This document shows positions 1 to 5,444 of a stretch of DNA of 5,444 nucleotides, in pieces. Each line of letters starts with the position of its first letter. Position 1 is the first letter of the stretch. The stretch covers positions 1 to 5,444 of the forward strand of contig CAMKYP010000288.1 in assembly GCA_946477505.1 (NCBI GenBank), read 5' to 3'. The translations under genes were made by a program, and so were the position numbers. Source of the DNA: an uncultured Dechloromonas sp. GTDB taxonomy: Bacteria; Pseudomonadota; Gammaproteobacteria; Burkholderiales; Rhodocyclaceae. Below the pieces are notes generated by a model. It was not told where the DNA came from. It did no database searches and saw nothing but the letters and a program-made list of their open reading frames with translations.

Positions 1-2126
1 TCGCTTTCGGCATCCCCACCCTCGCCGGCCTCACCGCCACCTTCCTCGTCATCACCGGCAGCGCCGGAAAGGATGTCCTCGACATACTCCGGCGCACCGC
101 TGGCCTTGAGATGCTCGACGACACGATGCACTTCATCATCGGACACAAAAGCGCCATGCACCCGCGTCGGATAACCGGTGCCGGGTGCCAGATAGAGCAT
201 GTCGCCCATGCCGAGCAGTGCTTCGGCCCCCATCTGGTCGAGGATGGTGCGCGAATCGATCTTGCTGGACACCTGAAAGGCGATGCGAGTCGGGATATTG
301 GCCTTGATCAGGCCGGTGATGACATCGACCGACGGACGCTGCGTGGCAAGCACCAGATGGATGCCGGCCGCACGCGCCTTCTGCGCGAGGCGGGCAATCT
401 GCTCCTCGACCTTCTTGCCGACCACCATCATCAGGTCGGCCAGTTCGTCGATGATGACCACGATGTAAGGCATGGCCTTCAGCGGCTCCGGTGTTTCCGG
501 CGTCAGGGTCAGCGGATTGGGGATGCTCTCCCCCTTCTTCTCGGCATCCTTGATCTTGGTGTTGAGACCGGCGATGTTGCGCACCCCCATCGCCGACATC
601 AGCTTGTAGCGCTTTTCCATCTCGGTGACGCACCAGTGCAGCGCGTTGGCCGCCTGCTTCATATCGGTGACGACCGGCGCCAGCAAGTGCGGGATGCCCT
701 CATAGATGGACAGTTCCAGCATTTTCGGATCGACCATGATCAGGCGCACCTGATCCGGCTCGGACTTGTAGAGCATGGAAAGGATCATCGCATTGACCCC
801 GACCGACTTGCCGGAGCCGGTCGTACCCGCCACCAGCAGGTGCGGCGTCTTGGCCAGATCGGCGACGATCGGCTGGCCGCCGATATCCTTGCCCAGACAG
901 ACGGTCAACGGGCTGTGCATATCGTTGTACGGCTTGCTGGAGATGATCTCCGACAGCTTGACTGTCTGCCGCTTGGGGTTCGGCAGTTCGAGCGCCATGC
1001 ACGACTTGCCGGGCACCGTCTCGACCACGCGGATGGAAACCATGGCCAGTGCCCGCGCCAGGTCGCGCGCCAGATTGACGATCTGCGCACCCTTGACGCC
1101 GACCGCCGGCTCGATTTCGTAGCGCGTGATGACTGGCCCCGGCATGGCTGCCAGCACCTTGACCTGCACACCGAAGTCGGCCAGCTTGCGCTCGATCAGG
1201 CGCGAGGTGTATTCGAGGGTTTCCGGGCTGACCGTCTCGGTGGCCGGCGGCGCCGGATCGAGCAGGTGCAGCGGCGGCAACTGGCCACCGACGATGGCCT
1301 CCGGGAAGAGCATGGCCTGTTTCTCGCGCTCGACGCGCGCCTCGGCCTTCTTCGATACCGGCACGGCCGGCGGGGCGGGGGTTTCGATGATGATCGGCTC
1401 GTGCAGCTCGACACGGCGCTTTTCTTCCTCGACCACGACCTCGCGCTTCTGGGCGACCTCCTTGCCGATCTGGCGGTCGCGCCACGTATCGACCCGTCCG
1501 TAGAAGAAGCCGACAAAGGTTTCCAGCAACAGCCCCAGCTTCTCGAAAGCCCACAGCCACGACATGCCGGAAAAGATGCTCCAGCCGACGGCCATGGCCG
1601 CCAGTAGGAAAAGCGTAGCGCCCGTATAGCCCAGTTGCGTCGACAGAACACGCCCCAATTCGATGCCCAGCATCCCTCCGGGCGCCAGCGGCAACTGCGC
1701 GTGCGAGGAATAGAAACGCAGTGCTTCCAGAGAAGAGCTCCCCATCAAAAGGAAAGCAAACCCCCCCAGGGCAATGAACAACGGATGCTGCTTGTGCTCG
1801 TCCGGCGCATTGAACTTGCGGATGCCCCACCAGACGAACATCCCCATCAGGACGATCCACCACCAGGCCGAAAGGCCAAAAAGGTAGAGCATCAGATCGG
1901 CGATCCAAGCTCCTGCCCTTCCGGTCGGGTTATGCAAGGTCGTCGACACGACCGAATGCGACCAGCCCGGATCATTCTTGTTGAAGCCCCACAGTGCCAT
2001 GGTCAGGAACAGGGCAACGGCTCCGACACCCAGCCAGCGCGACTCCTGCAGCAGATTACCGATCTTCTCCGGCAGCGGACTGGCGCTCATGCCCGCTGCC
2101 CCCCGACTTGCCATGCGACCCGCCAT
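1..2126 (-). CDS. ftsK: DNA translocase FtsK (C-terminal end beyond the left edge)
   Basis: Septum-located DNA pump that moves sister chromosomes apart at division and activates XerCD recombination at dif. The minus-strand frame is open for 708 codons with no frameshift. Four hydrophobic, Trp-rich segments lie at about residues 31-48, 78-101, 115-136 and 168-190. A short charged, proline-containing linker follows (about 211-300), then the motor domain: Walker A GTTGSGKS at 434-441 (bases 827-804), Walker B VVIIDE at 556-561 and the FtsK/SpoIIIE signature ATQRPSVDVITG at about 594-605. The visible end is a Gly/Glu/Asp-rich stretch (from about residue 687) that normally precedes the DNA-reading gamma winged helix, which is missing from the window. 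The short linker resembles SpoIIIE-length proteins rather than the long E. coli FtsK. The start is uncertain: ATG at 2126, 2114 or 2090 are all in frame. AAGGA at 2130-2126 would serve the 2114 start with an 11-nt spacer. Probably cotranscribed with the regulator gene upstream. Confidence 0.96.
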   Translation of the reverse strand, partial: MAGRMASRGAAGMSASPLPEKIGNLLQESRWLGVGAVALFLTMALWGFNKNDPGWSHSVVSTTLHNPTGRAGAWIADLMLYLFGLSAWWWIVLMGMFVWWGIRKFNAPDEHKQHPLFIALGGFAFLLMGSSSLEALRFYSSHAQLPLAPGGMLGIELGRVLSTQLGYTGATLFLLAAMAVGWSIFSGMSWLWAFEKLGLLLETFVGFFYGRVDTWRDRQIGKEVAQKREVVVEEEKRRVELHEPIIIETPAPPAVPVSKKAEARVEREKQAMLFPEAIVGGQLPPLHLLDPAPPATETVSPETLEYTSRLIERKLADFGVQVKVLAAMPGPVITRYEIEPAVGVKGAQIVNLARDLARALAMVSIRVVETVPGKSCMALELPNPKRQTVKLSEIISSKPYNDMHSPLTVCLGKDIGGQPIVADLAKTPHLLVAGTTGSGKSVGVNAMILSMLYKSEPDQVRLIMVDPKMLELSIYEGIPHLLAPVVTDMKQAANALHWCVTEMEKRYKLMSAMGVRNIAGLNTKIKDAEKKGESIPNPLTLTPETPEPLKAMPYIVVIIDELADLMMVVGKKVEEQIARLAQKARAAGIHLVLATQRPSVDVITGLIKANIPTRIAFQVSSKIDSRTILDQMGAEALLGMGDMLYLAPGTGYPTRVHGAFVSDDEVHRVVEHLKASGAPEYVEDILSGAAGDDEEGGGEAGEGGDAES

Positions 2127-2128
2127 CC

Positions 2129-2791
2129 TTACGCCCCGGGGATGACCAACAGGTCATCCTCATAGCGGATATAACCGCTCAATTCCAGATCGCGCATGAC
2201 CTTGCTGACCATTTCACGCGACGCGCCAATCATTTTCGCCATATCCTGTTTCGACATCTTCTTCTTGACCACGCGCCGCCCATCGGCCACTTCCGACATA
2301 TCCAGCAGCAAGCGGGCAACACGGCCATAAACGTCCAGCAAGGCCAGGCTTTCGATCTTGCGGTCCGCCTCGCGCAGCCGCAGCACCAAGGTCTTCATCA
2401 GCTTCTGGGCGACCTGGAAATTGTCCTGCAGGCAACGCTGGAAGGCTTCCTTGCTCAGGAACAACAACTCGCAGGGCTCCGCAGCGACCACGTTGGCCGA
2501 GCGCGGGCTACCGTCAATCAGGCCCATCTCGCCAAAAAACTCGCCCGGACCAAGCCAGGCCAGGATGATCTCGCGCCCCTCTTCGTCGGTATTGGTCACC
2601 TTGGCCCGCCCAGCCAGCAATACGTAGAGCGAATCCGTACTTTCACCGGCCCGGACAACGAATGAACCGCGCTCGGCACGTTTCCGGCCGGAGACCTTGG
2701 AAAGCTTCTCCAACTCCCCGTCGTCCAGCCCGGAAAACAAGGCGACGTTACGCAACACAACCAAGCTAAATCCGACAGGAGTAGTTGCCAT
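2129..2791 (-). CDS. Crp/Fnr-family transcriptional regulator (Crp-like)
   Basis: Predicted cytoplasmic DNA-binding regulator of 220 residues, close to the length of E. coli Crp. The N-terminal half is a cyclic-nucleotide-binding fold. Its phosphate-binding cassette is visible as GEMG at 87-90 and R97-S98, matching the Gly-Glu...Arg-Ser pattern by which Crp binds cAMP. A long helix at about 125-150 should be the dimer interface. The C-terminal winged helix (about 178-210) has a recognition helix beginning SREMVSKVM, close to SRETVGRIL of Crp. There is no N-terminal cysteine cluster (only C107 and C120), which argues against an Fnr-type iron-sulfur sensor. The start is fixed: a stop codon in frame (TGA, 2797-2795) lies one codon before this ATG, and GGAAA sits about 8 nt upstream. 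The TAA stop is 2 bp from the first ftsK ATG. Ligand and targets are unknown; the Crp/Vfr type is inferred from the motifs. Confidence 0.93.
   Translation of the reverse strand: MATTPVGFSLVVLRNVALFSGLDDGELEKLSKVSGRKRAERGSFVVRAGESTDSLYVLLAGRAKVTNTDEEGREIILAWLGPGEFFGEMGLIDGSPRSANVVAAEPCELLFLSKEAFQRCLQDNFQVAQKLMKTLVLRLREADRKIESLALLDVYGRVARLLLDMSEVADGRRVVKKKMSKQDMAKMIGASREMVSKVMRDLELSGYIRYEDDLLVIPGA
2141..2159. other. Hairpin-forming inverted repeat at the crp-type gene end
   Basis: GATGACC and GGTCATC pair as a perfect 7-bp stem around the loop AACA; base 2140 with 2159 adds an eighth pair. It lies in the last codons of the regulator gene, next to a self-complementary CCCCGGGG (2134-2141) and just ahead of the ftsK start region. 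No T-tract follows on the minus strand, so it is not an intrinsic terminator. It could fold in the mRNA and affect ftsK initiation, but this is inference. Confidence 0.35.
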
Positions 2792-2823
2792 AATTCAGTT
2801 TCCGTTCATAGAGTTACGAGATG

Positions 2824-2829
2824 ATTATA
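2824..2829 (-). promoter_or_regulatory. Putative -10 box for the crp-type gene and ftsK
   Basis: On the minus strand these bases read TATAAT, a perfect sigma-70 -10 hexamer. Transcription would begin near 2817, leaving a leader of about 26 nt before the ATG at 2791. The hexamer 17 bp upstream (2852-2847, CTATGT) is a poor -35 match. That weakness could mean an activator is needed, or that the box is a chance hit in AT-rich DNA. Confidence 0.45.
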
Positions 2830-2885
2830 AACCTGATTCCCAAATTACATAGGAACTTCGGGAAAATTGGAAGCTCAGACAACGC

Positions 2886-2891
2886 TATAAT
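2886..2891 (+). promoter_or_regulatory. Putative -10 box for trxB and the Smr gene
   Basis: Perfect TATAAT with a predicted transcription start near 2898, giving a leader of about 23 nt that contains the trxB ribosome binding site AAGAGGA (2909-2915). No good -35 lies at 16-18 bp; the nearest partial match, TTGGAA at 2867-2872, is only 13 bp away. Its location in the divergent intergenic region and the plausible leader length support it. Confidence 0.5.
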
Positions 2892-2920
2892 TTTCGGATC
2901 AGCCACCCAAGAGGATCATC

Positions 2921-3883
2921 ATGTCCCAGAACGCCCGCCACACCCCGCTCATCATCCTCGGTTCCGGCCCGGCCGGCTACACCGCCGCCGTCTATGCCGC
3001 CCGCGCCAACCTCAAACCCGTGCTGATCACCGGCATGGCCCAAGGCGGCCAGTTGATGACGACGACCGAAGTCGATAATTGGCCGGCCGCGGCTGACGGG
3101 ATCCAGGGACCGGAACTGATGGCCAACTTCGAAGCCCATGCCCGGCGTTTCGAAACCGAGATCATCTTTGATCACATCCATACCACCCAGTTGCAGCAGA
3201 AACCCTTCACGCTAATCGGCGATGCCGGCACCTACACCTGCGACGCCCTGATCATCGCCACCGGCGCCTCGGCCATGTATCTGGGCCTGCCCTCCGAAGA
3301 CAAGTTCCAGGGCAAGGGGGTCTCTGCCTGCGCCACCTGCGATGGCTTCTTCTACCGCAACAAGCCGGTGGCCGTGGTTGGCGGCGGTAACACCGCCGTC
3401 GAGGAAGCACTTTACCTGGCCAATATTGCCAGCCACGTCACCGTCATTCATCGCCGTGAGAAGTTCAAGGCCGAGAAGATCATGCAGGACAAGCTGTTCC
3501 AGCGCGAAAAGGAAGGCAAGGTCACCATCCTGTGGAACAGCGTGCTCGATGAAGTACTCGGTGACGACTCGGGTGTAACCGGCCTGAATGTCAAGAATAC
3601 CCAGACCGGTGCACTGCAGAAGGTCGACGTTCATGGCGTTTTCATCGCCATCGGTCACAAACCGAACACCGACATTTTCGCCGGCCAGCTGGAGATGGAT
3701 AACGGCTACATCATTACCGAGTCGGGGCGTAACGGCAACGCTACGCAAACCAGCATTCCCGGCGTTTTCGCCGCGGGCGACGTGCAAGACCAGATCTACA
3801 AGCAGGCCTGTACCTCGGCCGGCTCGGGCTGCATGGCTGCGCTCGACGCCGAGCGTTACCTGGACAACCTCGGCCACGCCTGA
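2921..3883 (+). CDS. trxB: Thioredoxin reductase (NADPH)
   Basis: Cytoplasmic flavoenzyme that passes electrons from NADPH through FAD and a redox disulfide to thioredoxin. At 320 residues it has the usual length of the low-molecular-weight bacterial type. An N-terminal FAD dinucleotide motif GSGPAG is at 14-19. The redox centre CATCDG has its cysteines at 137 and 140. The NADPH domain shows GGGNTAVEEA at 154-163, followed by HRRE at 177-180, the basic patch that favours NADPH over NADH. The second FAD motif GVFAAGDV is at 281-288. All key residues are present. The start is supported by AAGAGGA five bases upstream of the ATG. The gene is first in a probable two-gene unit with the Smr gene 5 bp downstream, and is divergent from the crp-type gene. 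An antisense frame on the opposite strand (3212-4204) is a shadow of this coding sequence. Confidence 0.98.
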   Translation: MSQNARHTPLIILGSGPAGYTAAVYAARANLKPVLITGMAQGGQLMTTTEVDNWPAAADGIQGPELMANFEAHARRFETEIIFDHIHTTQLQQKPFTLIGDAGTYTCDALIIATGASAMYLGLPSEDKFQGKGVSACATCDGFFYRNKPVAVVGGGNTAVEEALYLANIASHVTVIHRREKFKAEKIMQDKLFQREKEGKVTILWNSVLDEVLGDDSGVTGLNVKNTQTGALQKVDVHGVFIAIGHKPNTDIFAGQLEMDNGYIITESGRNGNATQTSIPGVFAAGDVQDQIYKQACTSAGSGCMAALDAERYLDNLGHA

Positions 3884-3888
3884 TCGGG

Positions 3889-4641
3889 TTGAGCGACGCG
3901 GATGATCTTGCCGCCTTCCGGGCGGCGGTGGCCGATGTTCAGCCGCTGCCGCCGGTTGACCGCGTCCAGCTTGCCAGGCCCCGGCCGGAAGCCAAAAGAC
4001 TTCCCCGCCCCAGCGCGCCACAATCCGCCGCCACAAATCGCAGCCCGCGCCACGAGCCCCCCTTGCCGGCACACTGGCATGCCGTCGCCGATGCCCGTCC
4101 CGTTCACACCGACCCCGACCGGCAGGCCTTTTACGTCGCCATGGCTGGCGTGCGCCCCATGCCATCGCCCAACCGCGTCCAGCTGGGCACTCCGACGCCA
4201 TCACCTCGCCCGCAACAACTAATCAACGACGAACGCGCCGCCCTGCACGAAAGCCTGCATGGCCAAATCGGCTTGCAGGATAGACTGGAAGGGGGCGACG
4301 AGCCGCACTATCTACGCGAGGGATTGGCGATGAGCGTCCTCCGCGACCTGCGGCGTGGCCGTTGGGTCGTTCAGGCTGAACTCGACCTGCATGGGATGAA
4401 TCGGGATGAAGCCCGGCACCAACTGGCCATTTTTCTGGCCGAATGCCTGCACCATGGCCAGCGCTGCGTGCGGGTCATTCATGGCAAAGGGCATGGCTCG
4501 CCGCAAAAGCTGTCGATCCTGCGCCAGTTGGTCCGCGGCTGGCTGGCCCAACGCCAGGAAATCCTGGCGTATTGTCAGGCGCAACCGCACGATGGCGGCG
4601 AAGGCGCCTTGATCGTCCTGTTGCGCGCCGCAAAAAAATAA
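3889..4641 (+). CDS. Smr-domain protein, SmrA/SmrB-like, with repeated N-terminal motif
   Basis: A 250-residue protein with a C-terminal Smr (MutS2 C-terminal-like) domain from about 160 to 247. It shows LDLHG at 165-169, HGKGHGS at 198-204 and a GGEGALIVLL strand near the end. Stand-alone Smr proteins are linked to nuclease activity; E. coli SmrB cleaves mRNA at collided ribosomes. The metal/nuclease-associated Asp and His of the DLHG motif (D166, H168) are present. Residues 1-160 are proline- and arginine-rich and contain two clear copies, plus a weaker third, of a motif that SmrB-type proteins normally carry once. The start is TTG, 5 bp after the trxB stop, with no good ribosome binding site, so it may depend on translational coupling. 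The first in-frame alternative, GTG at 3928, would cut into the first motif copy. The coding end AAA AAA TAA merges into a terminator for the opposing glnB. Confidence 0.9.
   Translation: MSDADDLAAFRAAVADVQPLPPVDRVQLARPRPEAKRLPRPSAPQSAATNRSPRHEPPLPAHWHAVADARPVHTDPDRQAFYVAMAGVRPMPSPNRVQLGTPTPSPRPQQLINDERAALHESLHGQIGLQDRLEGGDEPHYLREGLAMSVLRDLRRGRWVVQAELDLHGMNRDEARHQLAIFLAECLHHGQRCVRVIHGKGHGSPQKLSILRQLVRGWLAQRQEILAYCQAQPHDGGEGALIVLLRAAKK
3913..3987 (+). repeat. Protein-level repeat, copy 1 (Smr protein residues 9-33)
   Basis: Encodes a segment running from A9-F10 to P31-R32-P33, including VADVQPLPP and DRVQL. It aligns without gaps to residues 80-104 with 13 identities in 25 positions. DNA identity is clear over CGCGTCCAGCT (3961-3971). 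A weaker middle copy lies at residues 62-72 (4072-4104), sharing AVAD and the following proline. Confidence 0.75.
4126..4200 (+). repeat. Protein-level repeat, copy 2 (Smr protein residues 80-104)
   Basis: Encodes AFYVAMAGVRPMP followed by NRVQL and a proline-rich tail. It is offset from copy 1 by exactly 71 residues (213 bases). This copy is followed by DERAALHESL, the continuation usual in the family as I recall it, so it is probably the ancestral copy and copy 1 the added one. Confidence 0.75.
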
Positions 4642-4661
4642 AGGGCGGCTTTCGCCGCCCT
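4632..4661 (-). terminator. Intrinsic terminator of glnB, possibly weakly bidirectional
   Basis: AGGGCGGC (4642-4649) pairs perfectly with GCCGCCCT (4654-4661) around the loop TTTC. Read on the minus strand, the stem is followed by TTTATTTTTTTG, a strong U-tract, 41 bp after the glnB stop codon. On the plus strand the same hairpin begins directly after the Smr stop codon but has no T-tract downstream, so plus-strand termination would be weaker. The U-tract lies inside the last codons of the Smr gene. Confidence 0.85.
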
Positions 4662-4701
4662 CGTCATGGCCTGATTGCAGGTTGTTGCCATACCGTTCGG
4701 A

Positions 4702-5040
4702 TCAAACGGCCGATTCGTTCGTTTCCCCGGTACGAATACGCACCACCTGCTCGACAGGCATCACGAAAATCTTGCCATCGCCGATCTTGCCAGTACGTGC
4801 CGCCTTGATGATGGCCTCGATGGCGGCATCGACATGATCAGCATTGACAACGATTTCGATTTTGATCTTGGGCAGGAAATCGACAACGTACTCGGCGCCG
4901 CGATACAGCTCGGTATGCCCCTTCTGACGGCCGAAACCCTTGACCTCGGTCACGGTCAGGCCGCTGATGCCGATTTCCGACAAAGCCTCGCGCACTTCGT
5001 CCAGCTTGAACGGCTTGATGATGGCTTCGATCTTCTTCAT
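4702..5040 (-). CDS. glnB: Nitrogen regulatory protein PII
   Basis: Trimeric cytoplasmic signal protein that binds ATP/ADP and 2-oxoglutarate and reports carbon/nitrogen status to partner proteins. At 112 residues it has the family length. The T-loop contains Y51, the tyrosine uridylylated by GlnD, in the context YRGAEYVVDFLPKIKIE (46-62). The B-loop TGKIGDGK is at 83-90, followed by IFVMPVEQVVRIRTGE with the nucleotide-contacting R101 and R103. The ATG is preceded by a purine-rich site, GAGAGGGA, with a 7-nt spacer. It lies 20 bp after nadE on the same strand and is followed by an intrinsic terminator, so it appears to be the last gene of its unit. No ammonium transporter gene (amtB) is adjacent in the window, which favours GlnB over GlnK, but the two paralogues cannot be fully separated by sequence alone. 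Confidence 0.95.
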   Translation of the reverse strand: MKKIEAIIKPFKLDEVREALSEIGISGLTVTEVKGFGRQKGHTELYRGAEYVVDFLPKIKIEIVVNADHVDAAIEAIIKAARTGKIGDGKIFVMPVEQVVRIRTGETNESAV

Positions 5041-5060
5041 GAATTAATCCCTCTCTCTTC

Positions 5061-5444
5061 TCAAAATTCGTCGATGTAGCGATTGGTAATAGGATACCGC
5101 CAATCCTTGCCAAATCCACGCGGCGTAATGCGGATGCCGACCGGCGCCTGACGGCGTTTGTATTCAGCGATGCGCAGCAGGCGGACGACACGGCGCACAT
5201 CGGCTTCCGGCAGTCCGGCGGCGATGATTTCGCGCGGACTGCGATCCTCTTCCATGTAGGCGCGGACGATGGCATCCAGCACCTCGTATTCGGGCAGCGA
5301 ATCCTGATCCTTCTGGTCCGGCTTCAACTCGGCCGACGGCGGCCGGACGATGATGTTTTCCGGAATAACCGGATCACCTTGGCACAGCGTATTGCGGTAG
5401 CGCGACAGGCGGTAGACCAGGGTCTTGTAGACATCCTTGATGAC
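5061..5444 (-). CDS. nadE: Glutamine-dependent NAD+ synthetase, C-terminal part (5' end beyond the right edge)
   Basis: Last step of NAD+ synthesis: ATP-dependent amidation of nicotinate adenine dinucleotide. The visible 127 residues are the C-terminal end of the synthetase domain. They show VIKDVYKTLVYRLSRYRN at the start, then RPPSAELKPDQKDQDSLP (34-51 of the fragment), EYKRRQAP (94-101) and the closing RYPIT. This style of C-terminus is typical of the roughly 540-residue enzymes with an N-terminal nitrilase-like glutaminase domain. That domain lies off the window, so glutamine use is inferred. The frame is open to the edge; the Met at 5327 is internal, not a start. The TGA stop at 5063-5061 is 20 bp before glnB, suggesting cotranscription. 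Confidence 0.94.
   Translation of the reverse strand, partial: VIKDVYKTLVYRLSRYRNTLCQGDPVIPENIIVRPPSAELKPDQKDQDSLPEYEVLDAIVRAYMEEDRSPREIIAAGLPEADVRRVVRLLRIAEYKRRQAPVGIRITPRGFGKDWRYPITNRYIDEF

Noticed and set aside
111..1607. A 498-codon plus-strand open frame
   Set aside because: It lies entirely antisense to ftsK, has no recognisable domain, and has the His/Arg/Asp-rich composition typical of GC-rich shadow frames.
700..1908. A 402-codon minus-strand open frame
   Set aside because: Same strand as ftsK but a different frame. The true ftsK frame has TM segments, Walker A and Walker B, while this one has no motif and is Arg/Gly/Ala-rich.
1994..2665. Plus-strand open frames over the crp-type gene
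   Set aside because: Antisense to a gene with a complete cyclic-nucleotide fold and winged helix; no independent support.
3212..4204. A 330-codon minus-strand open frame across trxB and the Smr gene
   Set aside because: Antisense to two well-supported genes with all their motifs, and without a recognisable domain of its own.
4693..4709. CCGTT/AACGG inverted repeat at the glnB stop codon
   Set aside because: Only a 5-bp stem with a 7-base loop and no T-tract; the stronger hairpin nearby explains termination.
5041..5060. CT-rich run between glnB and nadE as a simple repeat
   Set aside because: Read on the minus strand it is the purine-rich ribosome binding region of glnB, which fully explains it.
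1..5444. Mobile element, CRISPR array, tRNA or defence cluster
   Set aside because: No transposase, integrase, regularly spaced direct repeats or tRNA-like fold was seen; composition is even and all genes are core functions.

Overview
The window looks like ordinary GC-rich chromosomal core DNA from a betaproteobacterium, possibly of the Rhodocyclales (Dechloromonas/Azonexus type). The phylum-level guess rests on protein style: a short-linker FtsK, an SmrA-like Smr protein with a proline-rich N-terminus, a two-domain-type NadE C-terminus and a nadE-glnB gene pair. The order-level guess is recalled similarity only and is not proven by the sequence.

Layout from left to right. Bases 1-2126 (minus) carry ftsK, lacking only its C-terminal end at the left edge. 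Directly upstream of it, 2129-2791 (minus) encodes a Crp/Fnr-family regulator whose stop codon lies 2 bp before the first possible ftsK start, so the two look like one transcription unit. An AT-rich divergent intergenic region (2792-2920) carries a perfect TATAAT box on each strand. To the right, 2921-3883 (plus) is trxB, followed after 5 bp by an Smr-domain gene (3889-4641, plus) that starts with TTG. An 8-bp-stem hairpin at 4642-4661 sits between this unit and a convergent minus-strand unit. That unit is nadE (5061-5444, C-terminal 127 residues only) followed 20 bp later by a PII gene, glnB (4702-5040). No gap without a gene exceeds 130 bp.

How the genes work together. FtsK couples cell division to chromosome segregation. 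TrxB keeps thioredoxin reduced. Smr proteins of the SmrA/SmrB group are associated with RNA cleavage or ribosome quality control. NadE and PII are linked by glutamine: NadE uses it as amide donor, while PII signals its level. The Crp-type protein probably binds a cyclic nucleotide and may control one or both divergent units.

I found no mobile element, CRISPR array, RNA gene, toxin-antitoxin pair or defence system, and no convincing new system. The most interesting details are a repeated N-terminal motif in the Smr protein, a terminator U-tract that also encodes the end of the opposing gene, the tight crp-ftsK junction with several possible starts, and the nadE-glnB pairing.
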